This document shows, one piece after another, positions 1 to 5,373 of a stretch of 5,373 nucleotides of DNA. Position numbers and translations under genes: made by a program. Numbering within the stretch: the first letter of the stretch is position 1; each line of letters starts with the position of its first letter. A model generated the notes under the pieces. The model had not been told where the DNA came from and searched no databases. It was given only the letters and a program-made list of their open reading frames with translations. This DNA is from Methylococcaceae bacterium UBA659 (GTDB lineage: Bacteria; Pseudomonadota; Gammaproteobacteria; Methylococcales; Methylomonadaceae), in NCBI GenBank assembly GCA_002299495.1, contig DBNZ01000150.1:1-5373 (forward strand), given 5' to 3'.

Positions 1-387
1 GAGCAAACCCAGTTGCCAAAGTCCGATCCCATGTACCGCAAAGCCGCTGCTTGGCTAAAAAGCGTGCAGCGCGCCGATGGCGGTTGGGGCGAAGACAATT
101 ACAGCTACCATGACCCAAATTATAGCGGCCAATACCGTTTCAGCACGGCATTCCAGACGGCTTGGGCAGTTTTGGGCTTGATGGCCGCCGGCGAGGCGCA
201 TAGCCCGGAAGTTAAGGCCGGCATTGATTTTATCCTGCATCATCAGCAAGCAAATGGCCTTTGGAATGACAAGTGTTTCACCGCCCCGGGTTTCCCACGG
301 GTGTTTTATTTGAAATATCATGGCTATGATAAGTTCTTCCCCATGTGGGCGTTGGCTAGGTACCGCAACGAGCTGAGCAAAAAGTGA
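1..387 (+). CDS. shc: Squalene-hopene cyclase, C-terminal part (5' end outside window)
   Basis: Squalene-hopene cyclase is a membrane-associated enzyme that cyclises squalene to hopene/hopanol, the committed step of hopanoid synthesis. The reading frame is open from base 1, so this is only the last 128 codons of a protein that is normally about 630-660 residues; the TTG at 13 is an internal Leu codon, not a start. Two QW-type repeats are visible, at fragment residues 13-29 (ending in QRADGGW) and 71-88 (ending in QQANGLW). The GFPRVFYLKYHGY segment (97-109) matches the C-terminal active-site region of the family: F98, F102, L104, Y106 and Y109 align by eye with F601, F605, L607, Y609 and Y612 of the Alicyclobacillus enzyme. 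The C-terminus (FFPMWALARYRN) is also typical and looks intact. The TGA stop (385-387) overlaps the GTG start of hpnG by 4 nt, which suggests coupled translation. Identification is secure. Confidence 0.96.
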   Translation, partial: EQTQLPKSDPMYRKAAAWLKSVQRADGGWGEDNYSYHDPNYSGQYRFSTAFQTAWAVLGLMAAGEAHSPEVKAGIDFILHHQQANGLWNDKCFTAPGFPRVFYLKYHGYDKFFPMWALARYRNELSKK

Positions 388-1112
388 TCACCGGCATTGT
401 CGTGGCGCTCCCTGAAGAGCTATCCACATTAACCAACAAACGGGTCGAAAAAGGCCATTGCGTCTTTATCGCTGACCGGTTGTTGTTGACCTATTCGGGG
501 GCCGGCGCGTACAACGCCAAACTGGCTGCGGAATTGTTGGTCAATAAGGGGGCGACCCAACTTCTGAGCTGGGGATGCGCCGGGGGGCTAGTGGCAACCC
601 TAAAACCGGGTGCTTTAGTGGTGCCGGAGCAACTCACCGATGTTGACGATGTGGACATAGCGGTAAACCCACAATGGCATCGGCACGCTTGCCAATTGCT
701 GGCTCCATTGACCCACATACACACGGGGAAAATAGCGGAAACCGCGACGATCGTTTCCACCAGCAAGGAAAAGCAACATTTGCATTCGTTTACCAAAGCT
801 TTAGCCGTCGATATGGAGAGCGTGGCCATAGCCAAGGTAGCCTGCAAAAGGAATTTGCCTTTCCTCTCCATCCGCGCCATCGCCGACCCGGTCACCATGA
901 ACCTGCCTAGGGCAATTGCCTATGCCGCCAATTCAGAAAATGTTATTCTGATGGGAAAGTTGCTGCTTTTTGTGGCCTTGCATCCGTCCGACTTACCAAG
1001 GCTGATCCGCTTAGGGTATTATTTCAATACCGCCAAATCGACCTTAAAACGGATCGCCCAGAAATTAGAAAGCCTGTCGGACTTTTGCGCCGCCAGCCAG
1101 ACAAAGATATAA
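384..1112 (+). CDS. hpnG: Hopanoid-associated nucleoside phosphorylase-like enzyme HpnG
   Basis: This 242-residue cytoplasmic protein belongs to the purine nucleoside phosphorylase / MTA-SAH nucleosidase superfamily. HpnG removes adenine from adenosylhopane, the product of the radical SAM enzyme HpnH, giving the ribosylhopane from which C35 bacteriohopanepolyols are made. Visible motifs are an N-terminal strand with VVALPEEL (6-13), SGAGAYNA (38-45), the glycine-rich SWGCAGGL (62-69), VDMES (142-146) with the substrate-site Met-Glu pair, and IRAIADP (163-169) with the conserved Asp (D168) expected to contact the purine. The GTG start at 384 overlaps the shc stop as GTGA; a weak GAG-type ribosome site lies at 374-377, so coupling to shc translation is likely. 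Position directly behind shc separates it from generic MTA/SAH nucleosidases. Its usual partner hpnH is absent from this window. Confidence 0.93.
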   Translation: MITGIVVALPEELSTLTNKRVEKGHCVFIADRLLLTYSGAGAYNAKLAAELLVNKGATQLLSWGCAGGLVATLKPGALVVPEQLTDVDDVDIAVNPQWHRHACQLLAPLTHIHTGKIAETATIVSTSKEKQHLHSFTKALAVDMESVAIAKVACKRNLPFLSIRAIADPVTMNLPRAIAYAANSENVILMGKLLLFVALHPSDLPRLIRLGYYFNTAKSTLKRIAQKLESLSDFCAASQTKI

Positions 1113-1159
1113 GACCCGCCCCCACTGGGTTTTTCCTGAATCCAATATTTTTCTAAGAC

Positions 1160-2554
1160 ATGACTTTTAGCATAGCCGAACTCCTCGCCCAACACAGTTC
1201 AGATAAATTCGACTTGTATGAGCGTCACCTTAACTACCAAATGGTTAGGGTGTTAAAAACGATTGGTTATGACCGGCATTACCAAAAAGCGGTTGGCCAA
1301 TATCTATACGATCAAGAGGGACAAGAATACCTGGATTTGCTCAGCGGATTTGGCGTCTTCGCAATCGGCCGCAACCACCCGACCGTCATTAGCGCGTTAA
1401 AAGAGACATTGGATCTTGAATTGCCCAATTTAGTGCAATTGGACGTATCCGTGCTCAGTGGTTTGTTGGCCCAAGAACTGTTAAAAACGACACCGGATAA
1501 CCTCAGCAAAATGTTTTTTTGCAACTCGGGTACCGAAGCGGTTGAAGCCGCCATAAAATTTGCCCGTTACACCACGAAGCGGGAAAAAATCATATTTTGC
1601 GAACACGGCTATCATGGTTTGACCATGGGTTCCTTATCCCTCAATGGCGAACCCGTTTTCCGGGAAGGATTCGGCCCTTTACTGCCCAGTTGCGTGGCCG
1701 TACCGTTCAATAACTTGGCCGCATTGGAAGAGGCGCTGGGCAATCATGATGTGGCGGCGTTCATAGTCGAGCCCATCCAAGGTAAGGGCGTCAATTTGCC
1801 CGATGATCACTATCTGCAAGAAGTCAGACGGCTTTGCACACATTACGGCGCCCTGTTTGTGGCCGATGAAGTCCAAACCGGCTTGGGGCGCACCGGAAAA
1901 TTCTGGGCCATCGACCACTGGGACGCAAAACCCGATATGATTTGCATGGCGAAGGCCTTGTCCGGCGGTTTTGTTCCGGTCGGCGGCGTGGCGATGACCC
2001 AAAAAATCATGGATTCGGTGTATAACCGCATGGACAGAGCGGTCGTGCATGGCTCCACTTTTGCCAAAAACAACATGGCAATGGCGGCGGGTTTGGCGAC
2101 CTTGCATGTGCTCAAGGCAGAAAACTTGGTTGCAAACAGCGCCCAAATCGGCGCCGATATCATCGCTGCTTTAAATGCCATGACCGGCCAGTTTGAATTC
2201 CTGAAGGAAGTGCGCGGCAAGGGCATGATGATTGCGGTCGAATTTAAAGCCCCTAAAAGCTTGGCCTTAAAGGCGGCCTGGGAAATGCTGGAAGCCGCTA
2301 ACAAAGGGTTGTTTTGCCAAATGATAACCATCCCGCTGTTTAAGGAGCATCGGATTTTGTCACAAGTCGCAGGTCACGGAATGAACGTGGTTAAGCTGTT
2401 GCCCCCGTTAAACTTAAACCCAAAAGACCGCGACCATATCGTGAATGCGTTCAGGCAAACCATTGCCGACACCCATAAAGTCCCCGGCTCTATCTGGACG
2501 TTGGGTAAAAACCTGGCCAGCCACGCCCTTAAAGGCAAAAAGGGCGTAACATGA
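1160..2554 (+). CDS. hpnO: Hopanoid biosynthesis class III aminotransferase HpnO
   Basis: This 464-residue PLP-dependent class III (ornithine/acetylornithine type) aminotransferase has the N-terminus expected of the HpnO group (SIAELLAQHSSDKFDLYERHLN, residues 4-25, and MVRVLKTIGYDRHY, 28-41). HpnO is required for aminobacteriohopanetriol formation and is thought to aminate the side chain derived from ribosylhopane. Fold motifs are complete: NSGTEA (122-127, phosphate binding), HGYHG (149-153, cofactor stacking), EPIQGKG (204-210), DEVQTGLGRTG (236-246, D236 to the pyridine nitrogen), MAKALSGG (263-270, K265 as the Schiff-base lysine), HGSTF (298-302) and VRGKGMM (352-357). The ATG at 1160 fits the family N-terminus, although its Shine-Dalgarno is poor (TAAG at 1154-1157). 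It lies 47 nt after hpnG on the same strand. A broader class III function cannot be excluded by sequence alone, but the adjacent shc and hpnG make HpnO by far the best reading. Confidence 0.93.
   Translation: MTFSIAELLAQHSSDKFDLYERHLNYQMVRVLKTIGYDRHYQKAVGQYLYDQEGQEYLDLLSGFGVFAIGRNHPTVISALKETLDLELPNLVQLDVSVLSGLLAQELLKTTPDNLSKMFFCNSGTEAVEAAIKFARYTTKREKIIFCEHGYHGLTMGSLSLNGEPVFREGFGPLLPSCVAVPFNNLAALEEALGNHDVAAFIVEPIQGKGVNLPDDHYLQEVRRLCTHYGALFVADEVQTGLGRTGKFWAIDHWDAKPDMICMAKALSGGFVPVGGVAMTQKIMDSVYNRMDRAVVHGSTFAKNNMAMAAGLATLHVLKAENLVANSAQIGADIIAALNAMTGQFEFLKEVRGKGMMIAVEFKAPKSLALKAAWEMLEAANKGLFCQMITIPLFKEHRILSQVAGHGMNVVKLLPPLNLNPKDRDHIVNAFRQTIADTHKVPGSIWTLGKNLASHALKGKKGVT
2523..2547 (+). promoter_or_regulatory. 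Inverted repeat covering the ribosome site of the 2551 ORF
   Basis: ACGCCCTT (2523-2530) and AAGGGCGT (2540-2547) form a perfect 8-bp inverted repeat with a 9-nt loop, inside the last codons of hpnO. The right arm contains AAGGG (2540-2544), the best Shine-Dalgarno candidate for the ATG at 2551, with a 6-nt spacer. If the RNA folds, that site is hidden until ribosomes finishing hpnO open it, which is a classic layout for translational coupling. No T-run follows, so it is not an intrinsic terminator. The repeat is seen directly; the regulatory role is inferred, and coding constraint or chance could also explain it. Confidence 0.4.
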
Positions 2555-2688
2555 ACCCTATGTCATCGAACGATAAACTGCTTAGTTTAACCGCCCCATT
2601 TCGCACGGATTATGTTTGGATTATGTTGCAAACAAAGGCTGAAAGTCGCCCTCGCCGCAATGCGTTTATTATGACACCGGCCTGGTAG
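2551..2688 (+). CDS. Possible 45-residue small protein, unrecognised
   Basis: This short ORF begins with an ATG that overlaps the hpnO stop (ATGA, 2551-2554) and ends at TAG (2686-2688), 9 nt before copD. A Shine-Dalgarno candidate, AAGGG, sits 6 nt upstream. The product would be polar and somewhat basic, starting MNPMSSNDKLL, with an RPRR patch near residues 33-36. It has no transmembrane helix, signal peptide, Cys/His metal motif or similarity that I recognise. A second ATG lies at codon 4. It is in the same frame as copD, so it could instead be a leader ORF passing ribosomes on to copD, or an old N-terminal extension cut off by an amber codon. The second is less likely because CopD proteins normally begin close to their first membrane helix. 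It may equally be chance open frame in a 143-nt spacer. Support is the junction geometry only. Confidence 0.3.
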   Translation: MNPMSSNDKLLSLTAPFRTDYVWIMLQTKAESRPRRNAFIMTPAW

Positions 2689-2689
2689 G
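2684..2689 (+). promoter_or_regulatory. Shine-Dalgarno of the copD-family gene
   Basis: GGTAGG sits 8 nt before the ATG at 2698 and supports that start over the in-frame ATG at 2728, which would cut into the region just before the first membrane helix. The AAGG at 2693-2696 is too close to the ATG to serve. The site overlaps the TAG stop of the small ORF at 2551-2688, so ribosomes terminating there would be placed directly on it. Confidence 0.45.
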
Positions 2690-2697
2690 TTCAAGGT

Positions 2698-4362
2698 ATG
2701 GCTGGCATCGCAGATTTTCTTGATTCAATGATTGGCGGCATTGCCCTGGTTTGTTTTTGTATTAGCATCGGCAGTTTATTTTGGGGCTTATTCATTCTCC
2801 GCCCTTGGCATCCAGACCAAGGCTATACCCCGTTGCTATTGGAAAAAACCGTCAAAATCCTTTGCCTTGGCACTTTTGCGCTGGCCGGGGCGCAATTAAC
2901 CAAAATTATCCTGAAAATTTGGTTGATAGCGGCGACTCTGGAACAGTCGCCCTTCCCTGAATTTGCCGAAACCACCCAGTTCATTGGCGGCGTCATTCGC
3001 ACCATCCTAACCCTGGTTTTGGCCGGCTATTGCCAATGGCAGCTAAGCAAAAACCCCTATTCTAAAAAATATTGGCAAACTGCCGCTGTGGTGGCATTGC
3101 CCATGATTATTTCTGGCGCTTGGTTAGTCCATGCCGCCGGCCGGTTTGAAAATACTTATCCCATGATGGCCCTGACCGTCCTGCATCAATTGGCCGCCGC
3201 CGCTTGGGTAGGCGGCGTGTTCCATTTGGTCAATATTTGGTTTTTGCGGGATCAGAACCAGGTCGCCAAAGAATTATGGCCCACTTTTTTAAAACGCTTT
3301 TCTCGGTATGGCATGGTCGCGGTGGCCGGGATTTTGGCCACGGGTTTACCGATGGCGCTGTCTTACATCGACAGCTGGAACGGCCTGCTCGGCACAGGAT
3401 ATGGTAACTTATTGATGGTAAAGATAATTTTTTTTGTCTTTGGGCTGAGTCTGGCGTGGCTCAACAGAACCGCCGTCGAGGACTATTTTGCCACCCGTAA
3501 CAGCCATGCTTTAACCTATAGGGTGCCTTATTACATTGAAGCGGAAGCTTTCGTATTGATAACCCTCCTGTTTACCGCCGCCAGCTTGGCCTCGCAGCCG
3601 CCGCCGATTGATATTCCTGGCTTGACCGCCACCTGGCAGGAAGTGCTAAACACGTTCGCCCCTAGGATCCCCCGGATCGCATCGCCTAGCCACCAAGACC
3701 TACTGGCAGGGGAGGCGGGCAGGGTTGCCATTATCGACCGAACGCCCTCGCAGGCGGCCACTTATTGGTCAGATTACAACCATAACGTATCCGGCATTTT
3801 TTTAACGGCCATGAGTTTTTTTGCCATGCTTTCCTATGTTAAACGCATGCCGCCGGCTTTTTCGTCCCTTGACCGTTATCTTTACCCGTCCCGATACTGG
3901 CCTATCGGTTTCGTCGCGTTAGCCGTGTTCTTGTTTTTCCGTAGCGACGCCGAAACCTGGCCCATGGGTCCGATAGGTTTTTGGGAAGGCATATTCAGTA
4001 GCGGCGAAGTGTTACAGCACCGGGTCGCTACGTTGTTGGTTTTTGCGCTAGGAATTTTTGAAATAAAGGCCAGAATGCCAAAAAACCAAAATGGCCGCTT
4101 GCCTTATTTTTTTCCCATAATGGCCGCACTTGGTGGTTTGGTGCTATTGACCCATTCACATGTCGGTTTTCAGACGAAAAGCGCATTTCTGCTCCAAGTC
4201 GGGCATACTTTGATGGGAGTGTTCTCACTGGTGTTAGCCTGTGGCCGCTGGTTGGAATTGAAATTAGACAAACCGGGTAAGGACATCGCCGGTTTTGTAT
4301 CCGTAGCCGCATTGCTCCAAATTGGCTTAATCCTGATGTTCTACCGTGAACCTCTTAATTAA
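2698..4362 (+). CDS. CopD-family copper membrane protein, long form
   Basis: This 554-residue inner-membrane protein has roughly 12-14 hydrophobic segments. The first half carries the CopD/PcoD domain: a helix at about 11-34, LHQLAAAAWVGGVFHLV (162-178), then FSRYGMVAVAGILATGLPMALSYI (201-224), LLGTGYGNLLMVKIIFFVFGLSLAWLNR (230-257) and a helix at 281-299. CopD proteins are associated with copper import or tolerance. A soluble stretch (about 300-360) leads to YWSDYNHNVSG (356-366), and a second membrane half with WPMGPIGFWE (421-430), VLQHR (438-442), LTHSH (484-488) and VGHTLMGVFSLVLACGRWLEL (501-521). From memory, this arrangement resembles long CopD homologues of other proteobacteria, so it is a known variant rather than a new fusion. 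Likely metal-relevant histidines include H145, H163, H176, H441, H486, H488 and H503. No CopC domain is encoded next to it. It lies between hpnO and dxs, so it is probably co-transcribed. Substrate and direction of transport are not shown by the sequence. Confidence 0.85.
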   Translation: MAGIADFLDSMIGGIALVCFCISIGSLFWGLFILRPWHPDQGYTPLLLEKTVKILCLGTFALAGAQLTKIILKIWLIAATLEQSPFPEFAETTQFIGGVIRTILTLVLAGYCQWQLSKNPYSKKYWQTAAVVALPMIISGAWLVHAAGRFENTYPMMALTVLHQLAAAAWVGGVFHLVNIWFLRDQNQVAKELWPTFLKRFSRYGMVAVAGILATGLPMALSYIDSWNGLLGTGYGNLLMVKIIFFVFGLSLAWLNRTAVEDYFATRNSHALTYRVPYYIEAEAFVLITLLFTAASLASQPPPIDIPGLTATWQEVLNTFAPRIPRIASPSHQDLLAGEAGRVAIIDRTPSQAATYWSDYNHNVSGIFLTAMSFFAMLSYVKRMPPAFSSLDRYLYPSRYWPIGFVALAVFLFFRSDAETWPMGPIGFWEGIFSSGEVLQHRVATLLVFALGIFEIKARMPKNQNGRLPYFFPIMAALGGLVLLTHSHVGFQTKSAFLLQVGHTLMGVFSLVLACGRWLELKLDKPGKDIAGFVSVAALLQIGLILMFYREPLN

Positions 4363-4364
4363 TT

Positions 4365-5373
4365 ATGAACACACCAGAAAAATACCCGCTGCTTAATGAC
4401 ATCGATAGCCCCGCCGACCTAAAGCAGTTGCCAAGGAACTTGTTAAAGCCATTGGCCAAGGAATTGCGCGAGTTTTTGACCGATACGGTCAGCATTTCCG
4501 GAGGGCACTTCGCCGCAGGTCTGGGCACGGTGGAACTGACCATTGCATTGCACTATATCTTCGACACGCCTAACGACAAATTAATCTGGGATGTCGGCCA
4601 TCAAGCCTATCCCCATAAGATTTTGACCGGCCGTAAAGACCGGATGACCACCATCAGGACGTTAGGCGGCATCCATGCCTTCCCTTGCAGGACTGAAAGC
4701 GAGCATGACGCTTTTGGGGTCGGGCATTCCAGCACCTCCATTAGCGCCGCCCTTGGCATGGCCATTGCTTCCGCCATGCAAGGGGAGCATAAACAGATGG
4801 TCGCCATCATTGGTGACGGCAGCATCACGGGCGGCATGGCGTTTGAGGCGATGAACCACGCTGGCGCCATCGACGCCAATGTCCTGGTCATCCTGAACGA
4901 TAACGACATGTCGATCTCGCCCAATGTCGGGGCCATGAACAATTATCTCTCGAAAATCCTGTCCAGCCGTCTGTATTCATCGATCCGCGAAGAAAGCAAA
5001 AAAGTATTGAGCAAGATGCCGACCGTGTGGGAATTGGCGCGGCGCACCGAAGAGCATGTCAAGGGCATGATTGTGCCGGGCACCTTGTTTGAAGAATTAG
5101 GCTTCAATTACATTGGCCCAATCGATGGCCACGACCTAGATATGCTGGTTTCGACGCTTGAAAACCTAAAAAAAATTTCCGGTCCCCGCTTTCTGCACAT
5201 CGTTACGAAAAAGGGCAAAGGCTATCCGCCGGCGGAAAAAGACCCTTTAGCTTATCATGGCGTCCCGGCATTTGACCCGAGCAAAGACTGCCTGCCGAAA
5301 TCGGCGCCTTCCCTTTACCCTACCTATACCGAAGTGTTTGGGCAGTGGTTATGCGACATGGCGACGGCGGACG
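4365..5373 (+). CDS. dxs: 1-deoxy-D-xylulose-5-phosphate synthase, N-terminal part (3' end outside window)
   Basis: DXS is a cytoplasmic thiamine-diphosphate enzyme that condenses pyruvate and glyceraldehyde 3-phosphate to 1-deoxy-D-xylulose 5-phosphate, the first step of the MEP pathway to isoprenoids. The window holds 336 codons plus one base of a protein usually about 620-640 residues long; the frame stays open to the edge. Visible signatures are SGGHFAAGLGTVELT (45-59, H48), IWDVGHQAYPHKILTGR (74-90, H79), GVGHSSTSIS (118-127), the cofactor/Mg motif GDGSITGGMAFEAMNHAG (150-167) with N180 in LNDND, VPGTLFEELGFNYIGPIDGHD (237-257) and YHGV (297-300, H298). H48 and H298 match H49 and H299 of the E. 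coli enzyme. The second domain begins near residue 319. An in-frame stop at 4356-4358 makes the ATG at 4365 the first possible start. It follows the copD stop by 2 nt with no visible Shine-Dalgarno. Its place in a hopanoid cluster suggests it boosts isoprenoid supply. Confidence 0.97.
   Translation, partial: MNTPEKYPLLNDIDSPADLKQLPRNLLKPLAKELREFLTDTVSISGGHFAAGLGTVELTIALHYIFDTPNDKLIWDVGHQAYPHKILTGRKDRMTTIRTLGGIHAFPCRTESEHDAFGVGHSSTSISAALGMAIASAMQGEHKQMVAIIGDGSITGGMAFEAMNHAGAIDANVLVILNDNDMSISPNVGAMNNYLSKILSSRLYSSIREESKKVLSKMPTVWELARRTEEHVKGMIVPGTLFEELGFNYIGPIDGHDLDMLVSTLENLKKISGPRFLHIVTKKGKGYPPAEKDPLAYHGVPAFDPSKDCLPKSAPSLYPTYTEVFGQWLCDMATAD

Noticed and set aside
491..898. Minus-strand open frame of 135 codons opposite hpnG.
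   Set aside because: Lies wholly within hpnG, whose motifs are intact, and its translation shows no recognisable domain; a shadow frame.
1111..1134. Terminator-like hairpin between hpnG and hpnO: AAGACCC (1111-1117) against GGGTTTT (1127-1133).
   Set aside because: The stem is 7 bp only if a G-T pair is allowed, the 9-nt loop is large for it, and the T-run is used up in the stem. At most a weak attenuator; hpnO looks continuous with the operon.
1679..2331. Two long minus-strand open frames (155 and 162 codons) opposite hpnO.
   Set aside because: Both are antisense to a fully intact aminotransferase, overlap each other, and show no domain of their own; explained by codon use in hpnO.
2611..2675. 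Promoter candidate before copD: TTGCAA at 2626-2631 and TATTAT at 2667-2672.
   Set aside because: The two boxes are 35 nt apart, far from the usual 16-18, and no correctly spaced partner is seen for either.
4355..4362. Perfect palindrome TTAATTAA at the end of copD.
   Set aside because: Only 8 nt, made of the last copD codons and stop; too short for a credible operator and without a second copy nearby.
4607..4942. Minus-strand open frame of 111 codons near the window end.
   Set aside because: Antisense to the DXS cofactor-binding region, which is clearly coding on the + strand.

Overview
The window reads as a single + strand gene cluster from a hopanoid-producing gammaproteobacterium. The best guess is a methanotroph of the Methylococcales type. 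That guess rests on inference: C35 hopanoid tailoring genes that include an HpnO-type aminotransferase, a long CopD-type copper membrane protein, a DXS close to the gammaproteobacterial form, and moderate base composition. No 16S rRNA or methane oxidation gene is present to settle it.

Layout. Positions 1-387 hold the C-terminal 128 codons of squalene-hopene cyclase (shc). The shc stop overlaps by 4 nt the GTG start of hpnG (384-1112), a nucleosidase/phosphorylase-type enzyme of hopanoid side-chain synthesis. After a 47-nt gap comes hpnO (1160-2554), a PLP-dependent class III aminotransferase linked to aminobacteriohopanepolyols. The following 143 nt hold a possible 45-codon ORF (2551-2688). 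It overlaps the hpnO stop as ATGA, and its Shine-Dalgarno lies in one arm of a perfect 8-bp inverted repeat. Next is a 554-residue CopD-family polytopic membrane protein (2698-4362). The start of dxs (4365 to the window edge) follows after 2 nt; the window covers 336 codons of it.

How the genes fit together. DXS makes 1-deoxy-D-xylulose 5-phosphate, the entry point of the MEP isoprenoid pathway that ultimately feeds squalene. SHC cyclises squalene to hopene. HpnG acts on adenosylhopane, the product of HpnH, which is not in this window. HpnO puts the terminal amino group on the side chain. The cluster therefore links precursor supply, cyclisation and head-group tailoring. The CopD-type protein is the member with no obvious biochemical role in hopanoid synthesis, although a copper protein would suit a copper-dependent methanotroph.

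All genes lie on one strand with tight spacing (4-nt overlap, 47 nt, 4-nt overlap or 143 nt, 2 nt), as in an operon. I see no convincing internal promoter, no strong terminator, and no RNA gene, mobile element, CRISPR array or credible minus-strand gene. I did not find an exotic new system. The points most worth a second look are the hpnO-copD junction and the copper protein inside a hopanoid cluster.
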